Of a stretch of DNA of 64,000 nucleotides, positions 54,248 through 64,000 are shown one piece after another. The DNA lies in assembly GCA_004431415.1 (NCBI GenBank), contig QPMI01000295.1, forward strand, positions 1 to 64,000. Direction: 5' to 3'. A program made the translations under genes and the position numbers. Every line of letters begins with the position of its first letter. The first letter of the stretch is position 1. Source of the stretch: Cyanophora paradoxa (lineage: Eukaryota; Glaucocystophyceae; Cyanophorales; Cyanophoraceae). The notes under the pieces are model-generated. The model was given only the letters and a program-made list of their open reading frames with translations, had not been told where the DNA came from and searched no databases.

Positions 54248-56721
54248 CTACGCGGGGGGGAGGGCGGCGGCGAGGACGCCGAGGAGGCGGCCCAGCTCCG
54301 ACTCCGTGTTGTAGTGCAGCATCGAGACCCGCACCTGCATGTGCCCACCCTCAGCGCATGCGCGCGCACGTGCACGTGCAGGATCCTGATGCCCCGGCCA
54401 GGACCGGGCCCAAAGCGCGTGCGCGCCCCGGCGGATCCAGAGCTAGCGCTCCAGGCGGCGGCGCCGGCCTAGCTATAGGCCTAGGGCCTAGGGGTCGACT
54501 CGGCGACGTCTATGGCCCCCGGGCCGCAGGGGGCAGCAGCGCTGGCGCTGGCGAACCACGCCGCCGCTGCCGTTCTGCGCAGCGGTGAGGCCAGGGTGGA
54601 CGTCAGGGGCGGGGCCGGGGGCGGAGGCGGGGCCGGGGGCGCCGGCGCGGGCGGGCTGCGCTGGGGCTGGAGGGGTGGGTGCGGGGCGGCGCACGACGGG
54701 GAGGCGGAGGGCCTCCTCGACGAGGCGCTGGGCGTAGAAGTGGCCGCTGCGCACCCCCACCCCCGCCGCCTCCGCTGCCCCCACCACCTCCTCCCCCCGC
54801 CTCCCCTCCACCACGAAGCTTCACGCCCCCGGGCGTCACTTCCGGGGTCCGGCGCCGGCGGGCGGAGATCCAGGCGGCACCTGACGGTGGAGACTCGGGA
54901 GTCGCGGGAGGCATCGGCCGGGCCCACGATGCGGACGCCGCGCCGGCCCTGCACGCCCCGCCGCCTCACGCGGAGCCTCGCAGCGCGCCGGCCAGCGGGG
55001 TGCGCTCGGGGCACCTGCAGGAAGGAGAGGAGGCGGGATGCGAGGCGCTCCTCGTACCCCGCGATGGCTGCGAAGGCCTGCGCCGGCCCCGTCGTCACGG
55101 GCCGCGCCCCGGCGGAGGGGGCGGGGCGGCGGCCTGCTGGATGCGGGCGTGGCGCGCGGGGGCGAGCGGCACGCCGGCGAGCTCGCAGCAGCGCGCGGCG
55201 AGGGCCTGCAGGGGGAGACCCCCGCGGCCTCAGCCGAGCCGCACTTCGGACGCGGGGCGCGGGCGCGGGGGCGCGCGCCTCGAGGTACTCGATGAGGCCC
55301 ACGGCGCCGTAGCTGAGCTCGTAGTTGGGGCCCCCCGGCTGCGAGCAGGGGCCAGTGAGGGGAGGCGGGGGCGGGGCCGGCGCGGGGCGGGCCTGGAGGC
55401 GGTAGGGGAGGTCGGAGGCGGGGACGAAGCGGTGGTTGAGGCTCGCGAGCGCCTCCAGCAGCGCCCGCCGCCCGTACAGCACCGCCCCGTGCGGCCCGAA
55501 GACCTGCCGCCCTCCCCTCCTGATCGGGGCGAGCGGGGCCGCGGGGCGGGGCGGGGCGGGGCGGGCCTTGTAGGTGGAGAAGCAGTAGAAGTCGGCGCCG
55601 AGGGCGCGCACGTCCGTCGCCCGGTGCGGCGCGTGCCCCACGCCGTCCACCACCCTGCGCGCACCTCCGGCCTCTGCAGGGAGCCCCGGGCCCGGCACCA
55701 GGCGCCGCGGCGCACGAGAGGGCGCCGTGCCGGCGGGCGACCGCCGCTGCCTCGGCTGCCTCCTGCGGGGCGCCTGCAAGTGAGTGCAAGGGCGGGCGGG
55801 GCGGGGCCGAGGGGGGCGAGGGCTCGGGCAGAGGCGCACGGGCTTCAGGGAGCCCAGGATGTTGCTGCAGTGCGTGAAGCAGACCAGGCGCGTCCGTCGA
55901 TTCGCCCCCGGTCCTGCACATGCGCGAGCGATGCGCTCGGCGCCGGCGGCCGGCGGCGCCCTGCGCGCGCCTAGTGGCGCACCGCCCGCCGAGAGGAGAC
56001 TTTCCAGATCCTCGACCCGAAGCGATTGCGAGGGCTCGTGCAGCTTCCTGCCGGCAGGCGCGCCCGTCGACGTCGACCGTCTCGCCCGGGAGCGACGGCG
56101 GCCGCTGCCGGGCTGGGGCCCCCGCACCACCACCGGAGGACGACGCGGCCGCCGCTGCGCTGCGCGAGGCGCTCCCAGCATCCGACGTTCGCCTGCACGC
56201 TGCGCCTGAGCGGGATGGGCCGCGCGGCGCTACGGCCGCACCTCGTGATCCACATTTGTGCAAACGATGTCGTGCTGGAGGCCCGGCGGCGGGTCCGCCG
56301 CGAAGATCGAATGCTCCATGGCCAGGGCGAGGGAATTGAAGAGCTGCGTCGTGGAGGGCCCATAGACGATCTCATCGGGGTCCGCAGCGTTGATGAACTC
56401 GGCGAACGCCGCTGTTGACGCGGCCCGTCGCCTTCACGGACCGCGCGTACGTGGCCCCGAGCTGCACGTTCGAGGAAGTAAGATAGTCCACAGTACGCTC
56501 AACGCACTGAGTCGCTATCTGACTACCGCCCGCGTTGTCTGCGCATGCATGCGCATGCGCAGTGAGCGGGGTCGCGTGCCGCGTACGCGTGCGCGCGGCG
56601 CACCCAGAAGCACTTCATCACAGCCGCGCAGGGAACGGAACTGGGAGCGGGCGAAGGAGACGGGGAAGCGGGCGCCGAGCTGCCCGAGCGCTTCAAGCGA
56701 GGCGACGATGTCCTGCTCCAT
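54248..56721 (-). CDS. PLP-dependent class V aminotransferase, cysteine desulfurase-like
   Basis: Fold-type I PLP enzyme close to the cysteine desulfurase-like family that lacks assigned substrates. Start MEQDIVASLEALGQLGARFP at 56721. Next exons: SSNVQLGATYA, NAADPDEIVYGPSTTQLFNS, LQHDIVCTNVDHE (about 56250), CFTHCSNILGSLKPV, a segment with VVDGVGHAPHRATDVRALGA, and the PLP-lysine block ADFYCFSTYK|VFGPHGAVLY, where Lys precedes an intron at about 55508-55566. Then NHRFVPASDLPYRLQ, NYELSYGAVGLIEYLEA, AFAAIAGYEERLASRLLSFL and the last exon VRVSMLHYNTESELGRLLGV, stop at 54248. Asp and His of DGVGHAPH fit the cofactor-binding site. No dedicated active-site cysteine loop could be placed, so true desulfurase activity is unproven. 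Confidence 0.78.
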
Positions 56722-56881
56722 TTAGATCTCCGCTGCTGGCTGGGTGGGGTGGCTGCAGTCGCTGGCTCGCTGCGAGTCGCTGGCACTCGCTGCTGGATTT
56801 GGGGTACGGCACAATACCGTCGACCTGAGCGCGACCAGCAGCAAGTCGGTCGTTGCTAAGGCGCAAAAACGTGCTAGCTGT
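56722..56881. promoter_or_regulatory. 160-bp divergent promoter, desulfurase-like gene / Kv channel
   Basis: Only 160 bp separate two divergent start codons. The segment has CGCTGGCTCGCTGCGAGTCGC-type repeats near 56757-56790 and must hold both promoters or one bidirectional one. No TATA box recognised. Confidence 0.5.
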
Positions 56882-59226
56882 ATGGAGGAGGAGGAGGCAC
56901 ACGGCCCCGCGTGGGTACGCCCGGACAGCTCGCTCGTCCTCTGCGCCGCCAAAGCTTGCGATAGCTGAGAGATCTCTAATTTCATCGCATGCTTTAATTG
57001 CCTCTGCCTTCGCAGGTGGTGCGGCTTCAAAAGGCGCGGGCGGTCGTCTACAACACCTTAGACGAGCCAAGCACATCCAGCCTTGCATTTGCAGCAGCTA
57101 TTCTCATCTTCGCTGCGATTCTGTGCGCCAGACTCTAGCTAGCTATGCGCCGCCGCTGATCCGCCGCAGGCTGTCTGCCGTGAGCTTTTGCCTCGAGACA
57201 GTTCCGGAGCTGAGGGACTGGCACGGCTGGCCCGCTATCGAGATTCTCTGCATCGTAATCTTCACTGCCGGTTGCGCCCCGGCTTAGCTTGGCACTGCGG
57301 CTTAGCCGCCCAGAGTTTATGCTCTTTACACGGTAGCTACACGCCCACATGCTACGCCCACAGAGTTTATGGGGCGACTTGTTACCTGCCCGAACCTGTG
57401 GGCCTTCGTGAAGAGTGCGCCTCTGCTTCTCCGCCCTGAGCGTTGCAGCGCCCGCTGACGAGCGCCGCGCAGCGCCCATGAACATAATTGGTCTGCGCCC
57501 CGACCCGCCGCGGGCGCCCCGGCCCGCTAGCTAATCGCGTGCACGCCGCGTGGTAGACGCCATCGCAATATTGCCGTGCGCCCTCCCACGCTGGTCTCGT
57601 CTTTCGACTGCCTCCTGAATCCTTTGCTTTCCCGCAGGTGGTACATTGAGATAGGGCTCGACGCCGACAGCAACATCGGTGCCCTGCGCTGCGGCCGTGC
57701 CGCGCCGCGCCCTCCGCTCCGGCTGATCGATCCCTGGCGCCTCCAGGCTCGAACCTCATCCTCTTCCGGCTGGCGCGGCTCACGCGGGTGGTGCGCGCGC
57801 CCGCTCCGCCCCGGGCGCCGGCGCCGCCTGCTCGCCGGGGCGGGGCGCGGGGCCGAGCGGACGGGGGCGCAGTTCCGGGTGATGAAGCTCACGAGGTACA
57901 GTGTCTCGCTGCGGCTCGTCGGCCGCGCCCTCCGCTCGAGCGTCGACGCCCTGGTACCCCCCACTCGCCCCGCCGCGTGCGGCAGCTCGGGGTGAGCCGG
58001 GGACAGGTGCTGCTTGCGTTCTTCATCCTGATCGCGTTGGTCATCTTCTCCTCGGGGGTCTACTACGCGGAGAAGATGGGCGAGACGTGGAGCCCCGAGC
58101 TCAGGTGCCCCGTCCGCGACGACGGCCTCTGGTGCCCCGCCCCCCGCCCGCCGCTATCCCCTCTCCGCCCACGCCCCGCTCTCCTCAGCAACCCCTTCAC
58201 GAGCATACCGCACACCTTCTGGTGGTGGTGCGCCCCGCGCTTGGGCCCCGTCGCCGCCCTCCCCCGCCGGACGGCAACGACGCTGACGCCAGGGCGTACG
58301 CAGCATCACTACCCTGACCACCGTCGGATATGGTCAGGCTTGCGCTCAAGTCTACCCCCGAAAGCACTGCAAACGCATTCCGAGCAGGGGACGAAGTGCC
58401 GCGGACGGTGGCGGGCCGCATCATCGCGGGCATTTGCATGCTGACGGGCCTCCTGATCCTGGCCCTCCCGACCTCCATCCTCGGCACCTCTTTCATGCAG
58501 GAGCGCCAGGCCGTCCGCGAGGTCCCCGCCCCGCCCCCCGCGCCCCGGCCTCCGCGCCCCGCGCCCAGGCGCCGGGCGCTGACGCCGGCGCAGCAAGCGA
58601 TGATGCGCATGAACGCTGTGCAGAGCGACGCGCTGCTGGGGCGCAAGACGGCGCGCAAGTGGGTGCCCCGCGGGGCCGGCGAGGACCCGGCCTCGCCGAA
58701 GACGCGGGCGGGGGCGGCGACGGCGCGGCGCGCGGAGGGCGTCACTACGCGCGCCAGCGAGCTCGTCGGCGTCGACTCCCCGACGCCCAAGTCCAAGGAG
58801 GGGGCGCAGACGGCGCGGTCGCGCGTGTACGTGACGGGGCGGCACGTCTTCGGGCGCGTGGCGTCGAGCCCGTCGCCTCCGCCCGGGACGGGGGCCGGGG
58901 GCGGCGTGGCGGACGTGGAGCGCACGCTGCAGGCGCTCGAGGGCTACGCGGGGACCCTCGCCTCGCAGCTCCAGGCGATGGAGTCCGCCCTGCAGGTCCC
59001 CTCCCCGGCCCCCGCCTGCCCGCCCCACCGACGCCCCGCCGCGGGCCCCGCGCAGGCCGGCCGGGAGCGGCACCAGTACATATCGGACCTGGTGGCAATC
59101 CTGAGGAAACAGATCGTCGCGGCGCCGCCGCCCAAGGACGGCGGGCGCGAGGCGGAGGGCGATGGCGGCGGCGGCGGCGGGGCTCTATCCTCCCCGGAGG
59201 ACCCCGATGGGGCCCTCTTTCCATAG
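56882..59226 (+). CDS. Voltage-gated potassium channel (Kv-type, six transmembrane)
   Basis: Plasma-membrane K+ channel. A short first exon MEEEEAHGPAWVRPDSSLVL (56882) leads to VVRLQKARAVVYNTLDEPST and S1 (SLAFAAAILIFAAIL), then LSAVSFCLETVPELRDWHGW and S2 (AIEILCIVIFTA). S3 is rebuilt over introns as APMNII|DAIAILP|WYIEIGL. S4 is NLILFRLARLTRV|FRVMKLTRYS with regularly spaced Arg/Lys. S5 is VLLAFFILIALVIFSSGVYY; the pore exon reads IPHTFWWW then ITTLTTVGYG, and an intron (about 58332-58390) splits the selectivity filter from DEVPRTVAG. S6 is IIAGICMLTGLLILALPTSI. The C-terminus has a coiled coil (VERTLQALEGYAGTLASQLQ) and an acidic Gly-rich tail, stop at 59224-59226. No N-terminal T1 domain is visible. 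TVGYGD makes it K+-selective. Confidence 0.85.
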
Positions 59227-59255
59227 CAGCGCTTGGGTCTTTTGCGGCGCTTTTC

Positions 59256-59385
59256 CTATTGAATATGCGAGCGAACGCGTAGCATATGACTTTGTATGCC
59301 TGCCACTCCGTAAGCAGCCTTGATTCTATACAATGATTGTTAGGGGTACAACCTTCAGTCTTCTTTCGCGCGAAGCAGTGAAGAT
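59256..59385 (+). repeat. Leader repeat A', copy before gag
   Basis: 130 bp starting CTATTGAATATGCGAGCGAA and ending GCAGTGAAGAT, almost identical (one difference near the end) to 61342-61471. Its last bases overlap the gag start codon at 59384. It includes GTATGCCTGCC...GCAGCCTTG, the inverse of CAAGGCTGC...GGCAGACATA that precedes the second copy. Confidence 0.85.
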
Positions 59386-60520
59386 GTGTCGCGTGGCTCG
59401 TCGTGGGAGGGGCCCTAGCTGGGCCCCTCTGGTGGTCACACTTGTTCTCGTCGTCGTCGTTTTCAGCCTCTTGGCGGCCTGCGCGGAGGCGGGGTCGAAA
59501 AAGAAGGGCAAGTCTTCCGCAACGGGCTCCCGCAAGACAGCCCGTCCGCGGCCGACCGCATCCGCCCAGCCACGAGCTCGCCGTTCCACGCGTGTGACCG
59601 AGGCGGCGGACTCCGGCGGCGAGGACAACGGTTCGGCGCCTACTCCAACGCCAAGTGGCCGTCAGTCAACCAGCAACAAGCGCAAGGCGCCAGCCGCCCC
59701 GGCAGTCGAAAACCGCACCAGTGACGGCGTTCCGGATCCGGAGCCATTTTCCGAGGACGAGGAGGATGTGATTGCCGGCGTGCAGCGTCGTGAGCAGTTC
59801 GGCGGTGCAGCCACACGAGAGGAAGCTCTTGCCGCACAGATGTTCCCGAATCTCGAGATGCCGGTTCCCGACCAGCCAGGACCCAGCCGGCACACTCGGC
59901 ACCGCCACGGCCCGGTTCCCGTCGTCAATGCCACAACAGCCCCTGCCGGTGAGCTTAATGAGTACATTAAGAAGCAGATTCAGCAAGGCATAGACCGAGG
60001 GGTAGAGTCCATCCGTGAGCACCAGCATCAAATCGCTCAGGAGCAGCAGCGCGAACAGCATGAAGCAATGCAGCTTAAGAATACCTGGCTTCGGGAGTTT
60101 GCGTTCCAGCTGATACAGCTGCGTTTCCAGCTCAAGGGGCTCCTCTCGTGTGTCGCCTGTGCAGCAACCCTCAAAGCGTCTTTGAAGCAGCTCGAGGAGC
60201 TTAAGAAGAAGATAGATATCCGCGACAAAGGCGGCGATAAGACAGCCGAGGCGCTTGCAGCTGTGCCGGAGGAGCACCGCGCACAGACCGCGTCGATGGC
60301 GTACGCGCTTCGTGTGGCTGGCGTCGGCGCCGGTAATTCGTATGCACCAGCTGAGCGCCAGCCGTCTAGCTATCGGCCCCCGCAGCGGCAGCGTGTCGAA
60401 CGCGAGCAGGCGCCCACCGCCCAGCGGAATGGCGGCGCTTGCTTTAGGTGCAACCAGCACGGCCACCATGTGAAGGATTGCACCAACCCGCCGCGCCCGG
60501 ATTGGCGCGAGAAGAAGTAG
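59384..60520 (+). CDS. Gag-like protein of the second YR retrotransposon (intact)
   Basis: 378 residues from ATG 59384 (an in-frame ATG at 59333 lies inside repeat A' and is less likely). Same order as Gag at 22784-23872: basic start, hydrophobic segment WAPLVVTLVLVVVVFSLLAA ending CAEA, Lys/Arg/Pro linker, acidic stretch (PEPFSEDEEDVIAGVQRREQ), coiled coil (QIAQEQQREQHEAMQLKNTW), central CxxC (SCVACAATLKASLKQLEELK), and zinc knuckle CFRCNQHGHHVKDC (CX2CX4HX4C). Stop TAG 60518-60520. The two Gag proteins share all landmarks while differing at many residues, consistent with selection on the protein. Confidence 0.85.
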   Translation: MCRVARRGRGPSWAPLVVTLVLVVVVFSLLAACAEAGSKKKGKSSATGSRKTARPRPTASAQPRARRSTRVTEAADSGGEDNGSAPTPTPSGRQSTSNKRKAPAAPAVENRTSDGVPDPEPFSEDEEDVIAGVQRREQFGGAATREEALAAQMFPNLEMPVPDQPGPSRHTRHRHGPVPVVNATTAPAGELNEYIKKQIQQGIDRGVESIREHQHQIAQEQQREQHEAMQLKNTWLREFAFQLIQLRFQLKGLLSCVACAATLKASLKQLEELKKKIDIRDKGGDKTAEALAAVPEEHRAQTASMAYALRVAGVGAGNSYAPAERQPSSYRPPQRQRVEREQAPTAQRNGGACFRCNQHGHHVKDCTNPPRPDWREKK

Positions 60521-61341
60521 GCGGCTTCCTGTGCCCAGCCTTTCGGGCGCAGCTGTAGAGTGCTAGGTTTTTTTCGTTTTCGTGTGGCCCCCGACTTGGC
60601 ATGTGCATGTGCTCGTAGCTGTGCTGTGCTGTGTGTGTGCCATGAAGGAATAAATCTGGGCTTTCTTATGTGTGTTTGAGCTTGCATTGCATTCGTGGTG
60701 ATGGGTCTGTGGTGAACACTAGCTTGGCAATTGCAATGTGCATGACCTTGTGATCGTTTCAAATTTGCCATAGTCTACAAGGCCTTGTAACTACGAATTT
60801 TGCATAAGCTTTGAGCATCACAACTTTGTGGGCCATAAGTGCCACCTGGATGACTCCAACCTGGTGCGAGCCCCAGCCAATCCCCAACAGCCTGACCTCT
60901 TCTCGTCCCAGGTCACATCAGGCTGCGGTCGAGTTGCCGAGTTCCTGGCCAGCAACGGCCATCTCGTGTGTCGCCATCGCGCGCTGGGTGCTCAGATCTA
61001 ATCATTTGGTATCGCAGGTGTGGAGGAAATCATCTCTTGGTATTCAGGTGTGTCTCCCAATTTTCTATTCTGTTCCGCAGGTTGGCGCATTCATCCAGAG
61101 GTGTGCATGCTGGACAAGTTTTGAAGCATTCAAGAGAACAAGTTGTGTACTTGCATGAGTCCATATGTGTGTGCTGTGCATGCTGTGATGTGCCTTCATT
61201 CAAGAACTTCGCGCATCCACCGTGGAGGTGAACGTCAGGTGTTGTGACAAGTTCGTACCTGTGACACGCTCACTATTAAAGACTTCATGATCGGACTTGG
61301 CTTAGAATTGCTTAGAAGCAAGGCTGCTTGTGGCAGACATA
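60521..61341 (+). other. Noncoding tail of the gag cassette
   Basis: About 820 bp, T/G-rich, with an AATAAA-like signal (GGAATAAATC at about 60647) not far after the gag stop, so gag may be made as its own polyadenylated transcript. It ends with GCTTAGAAGCAAGGCTGCTTGTGGCAGACATA, the B-like arm just before the second A'. Confidence 0.55.
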
Positions 61342-61471
61342 CTATTGAATATGCGAGCGAACGCGTAGCATATGACTTTGTATGCCTGCCACTCCGTAAG
61401 CAGCCTTGATTCTATACAATGATTGTTAGGGGTACAACCTTCAGTCTTCTTTCGAGCGAAGCAGTGAAGAT
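61342..61471 (+). repeat. Leader repeat A', copy before RT
   Basis: Second copy of the 130-bp repeat at 59256-59385. After it the sequence CCTCACGTTTGCGTGTCAC parallels the leader after A in the first complex (CTTCCCGTTCGCGTGTCAC at about 19795 on the minus strand). Confidence 0.85.
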
Positions 61472-61663
61472 TCCTCACGTTTGCGTGTCACAGCCGCCCT
61501 CCAGCGTACCAGCTCCAGCTCCAACTCAGCTCCAGCTGCAGCTGGAGCCAGACTCAACTGCAGCTCAGCCTGTCAGCTTGTGTCGTTGATAAGATGTGGC
61601 GACAATTTAAGGCCTCAAGCCCAATTCCTGTGCGCTTGTGACTTTTAGCCACCAGGTTCTTTT

Positions 61664-63570
61664 GTGGCGTCCTGCATCCGTGAGGCCTGGTCCCAGTGGA
61701 AGGAGATTGGTGCCAACTATGTGGTGTTGTCATGGATACGTGACGGTTTCCCGCTGACTGGGGCCCGCAACCTGCCACCGGAGCATCGGCATATATATAA
61801 TCACAAGTCTGCAGCCGAGGATCACAGGGATTTTGTGCAGACGGAAATTCAGAAACTCTTGCGCACCGGGGCCATTCGTGAAGTCCAACAGCACGAAGTG
61901 AACATTGTGTGCTCCTTGTCCGTGGTCCCAAAGAAGACCGGCTCCAAACTTCGTCTGATCTGGGACGGTCGACCCACCAATCAAGGTCTACCAGATCGGA
62001 AATTTCGATTTGAGACTCTTGAGCATGTGGCGGCAATGCTCCGTCAAGGGTGGTACATGTTCACCATTGACCTAGAGTCTGGCTATCACCACGTGCCAGT
62101 GGCGGAGCAAGATTGGCGCAACATGGGCTTCTCTTTTGACAGCAAGTATTATGTCTATACGGTTTTGCCCTTCGGCCTTCGACACTCGCCTTTTGCATTC
62201 GTCAAAATTATGCGGCAAGTGGTCAACTATTTCAGGAAACTGGGCATCTTTGTTGTCAACTATGTGGACGATTGGTGGTTTGCGGCTCCTACTTTCTTGG
62301 AGGCCTGTAAGCTGCGAGACTTTAATTTGTGCTGGCTACATTTAAACGGCTTAAGTTGGTGGTCAACAGCAAGTCAGCGCTTACCCCATCTCAGTCAGTG
62401 GCTTTCCTGGGCTTCATTGTGGACTCGGCTCGCATGTTGTTTGAGGTTCCTGGCGACAAGCTGAGCAGACTACTTCAGCTGATCCGCAAGCTCCTACGCA
62501 AACACTCAGCGTCTGCCCGTGATATGGCAAAGGTGGCAGGCACCTTGGTATCCATGGCTCGAGGGCTTGCTCCAGCTCGCATCCAGACTTGTGCTTTGTT
62601 CCGTTACATCAATGTGGCGGCCCGGGAGTGGCACTGGAACCATCCTGTGCAGATTACTGATGAGACTCGGTCTGAGCTCCAGTGGTGGCTGGCCAACATA
62701 CACAAGTACAATGGGCGCTGTCCGATTCGTCCTGAGCGGCTACTTGTGCTCACCACTGATGCTAGTCATCTTGGTGCTGGAGCTTGGATTACCACGCGGA
62801 TCGGTGATGTACCTCCTGTGCTCTGTGCTCCTGGCCCGCCTCCATTCCAGTGCCTGTGGAACAGTGAGGAATCTCAGCGAATCTCTTCTTGGAGGGAGCT
62901 GCAAGCTGTGCTACGGGCTATGCAACACTATCAGTCTGTGCTTCAGAATCAGAACATCTTGGTTCGATCGGACAACTCTGTGACAGTTGCTTATATCAAC
63001 AATGGTGGCGGTCGTCATGCTTATTTGACGGAGATCGCTCGTCAGATTTGGGACATTGCCTTGACAGGTTGTGTTAGCATTGAGGCCGAGCATATTCCAG
63101 GCATAGATAACGAGTGGTCAGATGCTCTTAGCAGGTACTTTTTTCCAGCAGACTACTCCCTTAAGCCGGTATATTTTGCTATGGTCAGCCGCATTTTAGG
63201 CCCTTTTGACGTGGACAGGATGGCCACAGCTGCCAATGCCCACCTTCCTCGATATTTCTCTGTAGATTTGCGTGATGCCCGTGCCGAAGGGCATGATTGC
63301 TTCACTGTGTCATGGCTTGGTGCTCGCAACTACGTGTTTCCGGATCCCAATGTGATCCTGCATGTGGTCTCTCATGTTAGACAGTGCAGAGCAGCTGCAG
63401 TCTTTGTCGTACCTGATTGGCCCTCCGCCCCATGGTGGCCCCAGCTTGAGCAGGCAAGGCAGGCTCCTGTGTTGTACTTGGGGCCTGCTTCAACCGTCTG
63501 CTTGCCAGGCCCTCGTTCTCCTGTTCTTCCGTCTTGGTCTCTTGTGGCTATTTCCGCAGCCTGGCAGTAG
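61664..63570 (+). pseudogene. Reverse transcriptase-RNase H of the second YR retrotransposon (5-bp frameshift)
   Basis: RT blocks NIVCSLSVVPKKTGSKLRLI, FTIDLESGYHHVPVAEQDWR, LPFGLRHSPFAFVK and YVDD (62261-62272). After EACKLRDF (about 62320) five extra bases (AATTT) relative to the first element shift the frame; the second frame continues LATFKRLKLVVNSKS through RNase H (VLTTDASHLGAGAW, WRELQAVLRAMQHY, RSDNSVTVAYINNGGGRHAY) to the stop at 63568-63570. The C-terminal region FGPFDVDRMATAANAHLPRY is shared with the first element. Apart from this shift the gene looks intact, so the break may be recent or an error. Confidence 0.82.
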
Positions 63571-64000
63571 CACACAAATTAGCCATCTGCAAATATAACG
63601 ATTTCGCATCCGGGGCCCCTTCTTAGTCCTCGTACGCAGCTTGCCTGACATTGCATTTGCTGCAGATGTGCGGCGTCGGCTGGGTTCTTGTGCTCTTTCG
63701 CCCCCAGAGAGCTTGCGCAAAGCTTGGAAAAGCTCTCAAATGAATACTGTACGGATGGGCATGCGTGAGGATGCGAGGGCGCGCGGAAAGATGGGCAGGT
63801 TTGTCAAGGATCGAATTCTTGCATGGGGTCGGCTGGGTCCTCGCGGCCCGGCGCATCTGCAAAGCGCGCGGAAGGATTTGTCTACATCTCAAATGCTTAT
63901 ACTATTGTTCCGCGCATGCGCCGCGGCGTGGGCGCGCGGAAAGATGTCCGGGCCTGTGCAGGATCGAATTTTCCGAAGTTCGCCGCCGGGTGCCTTCCTG
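63571..64000 (+). other. Region after RNase H, recombinase not recognised
   Basis: A plus-strand frame stays open from about 63596 to the window end (LPDIAFAADVRRRLGS...), but shows no recombinase landmarks and no similarity to the recombinase N-terminus of the first complex. The motif GCGCGCGGAAAGATG...AGGATCGAATT occurs twice (about 63779-63815 and 63934-63970), an imperfect duplication. It could be the start of the next retrotransposon gene or its noncoding part. Confidence 0.35.

Larger units (their letters stand above)
59256..63570 (+). mobile_element. Second YR (DIRS/Ngaro-like) retrotransposon, gag and RT-RNase H visible
   Basis: A related but diverged family on the opposite strand, inserted 30 bp after the Kv stop codon. 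Order: leader repeat A' (59256-59385), gag, noncoding stretch ending in CAAGGCTGCTTGTGGCAGAC (about 61320), second A' (61342-61471), RT-RNase H. The recombinase is expected to the right but is not recognised before the window ends, so the true end is outside. It repeats the unusual layout of the first complex: a copy of the 5' leader precedes both gag and RT. Confidence 0.8.

Noticed and set aside
59333-59383. Upstream ATG at 59333 as the Gag start
   Set aside because: It lies inside the leader repeat A', which also precedes RT; the ATG at 59384 matches the start of the homologous Gag.

Overview
The window is a GC-rich stretch of nuclear DNA from a flagellated microbial eukaryote. Genes are split by many very short introns (mostly 50-80 bp). 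The introns are C-rich on the coding strand, begin with GT or often GC, end in AG, and usually carry a CTGAC/CTCAC/CTGAG motif about 15-25 bases before the acceptor. A tectonic (ciliary transition zone) gene implies a cilium. Intron style and base composition would fit a haptophyte- or pelagophyte-like marine alga, but that placement is inference; no plastid gene is present.

Layout: hybrid-cluster protein/hydroxylamine reductase (5' cut by the window edge), tectonic, an F-box protein (minus), a cytochrome P450 (plus), then an 11.2-kb tyrosine-recombinase (YR) retrotransposon complex on the minus strand (12810-24039). Next come an ABCC/MRP transporter (minus), a tRNA-derived SINE in the divergent promoter region, a CWH43/PGAP2IP GPI-lipid remodelling protein (plus), a large low-complexity multi-pass membrane protein (minus), a TTD14-like P-loop ATPase (plus), a bHLH-leucine zipper transcription factor (minus), a 4-kb repeat-filled intergenic region, an alpha-1,6-fucosyltransferase-like enzyme (minus), a class V aminotransferase/cysteine desulfurase-like enzyme (minus) and a voltage-gated K+ channel (plus). 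A second, related YR retrotransposon (plus) runs toward the right edge. The host genes show no operon-like logic; several pairs are divergent and may share promoters (desulfurase-like/Kv are only 160 bp apart).

The most unusual object is the retrotransposon complex. Two segments, A (about 159 bp) and B (61 bp), divide it into A-gag-B, A-gag-B and A-RT/RNaseH/YR-B cassettes joined through two B-A junctions. A second, diverged locus (59256 onward) also places a copy of its own leader repeat before gag and again before RT. This suggests a modular element in which gag and pol sit on separable cassettes bounded by recombination-site-like junctions. The predicted Gag proteins carry a conserved N-terminal signal-peptide-like hydrophobic segment. 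In the first complex the recombinase gene is itself broken by a 3,328-bp transposon with 55-bp terminal inverted repeats and a 4-bp target duplication; its removal would restore the frame.
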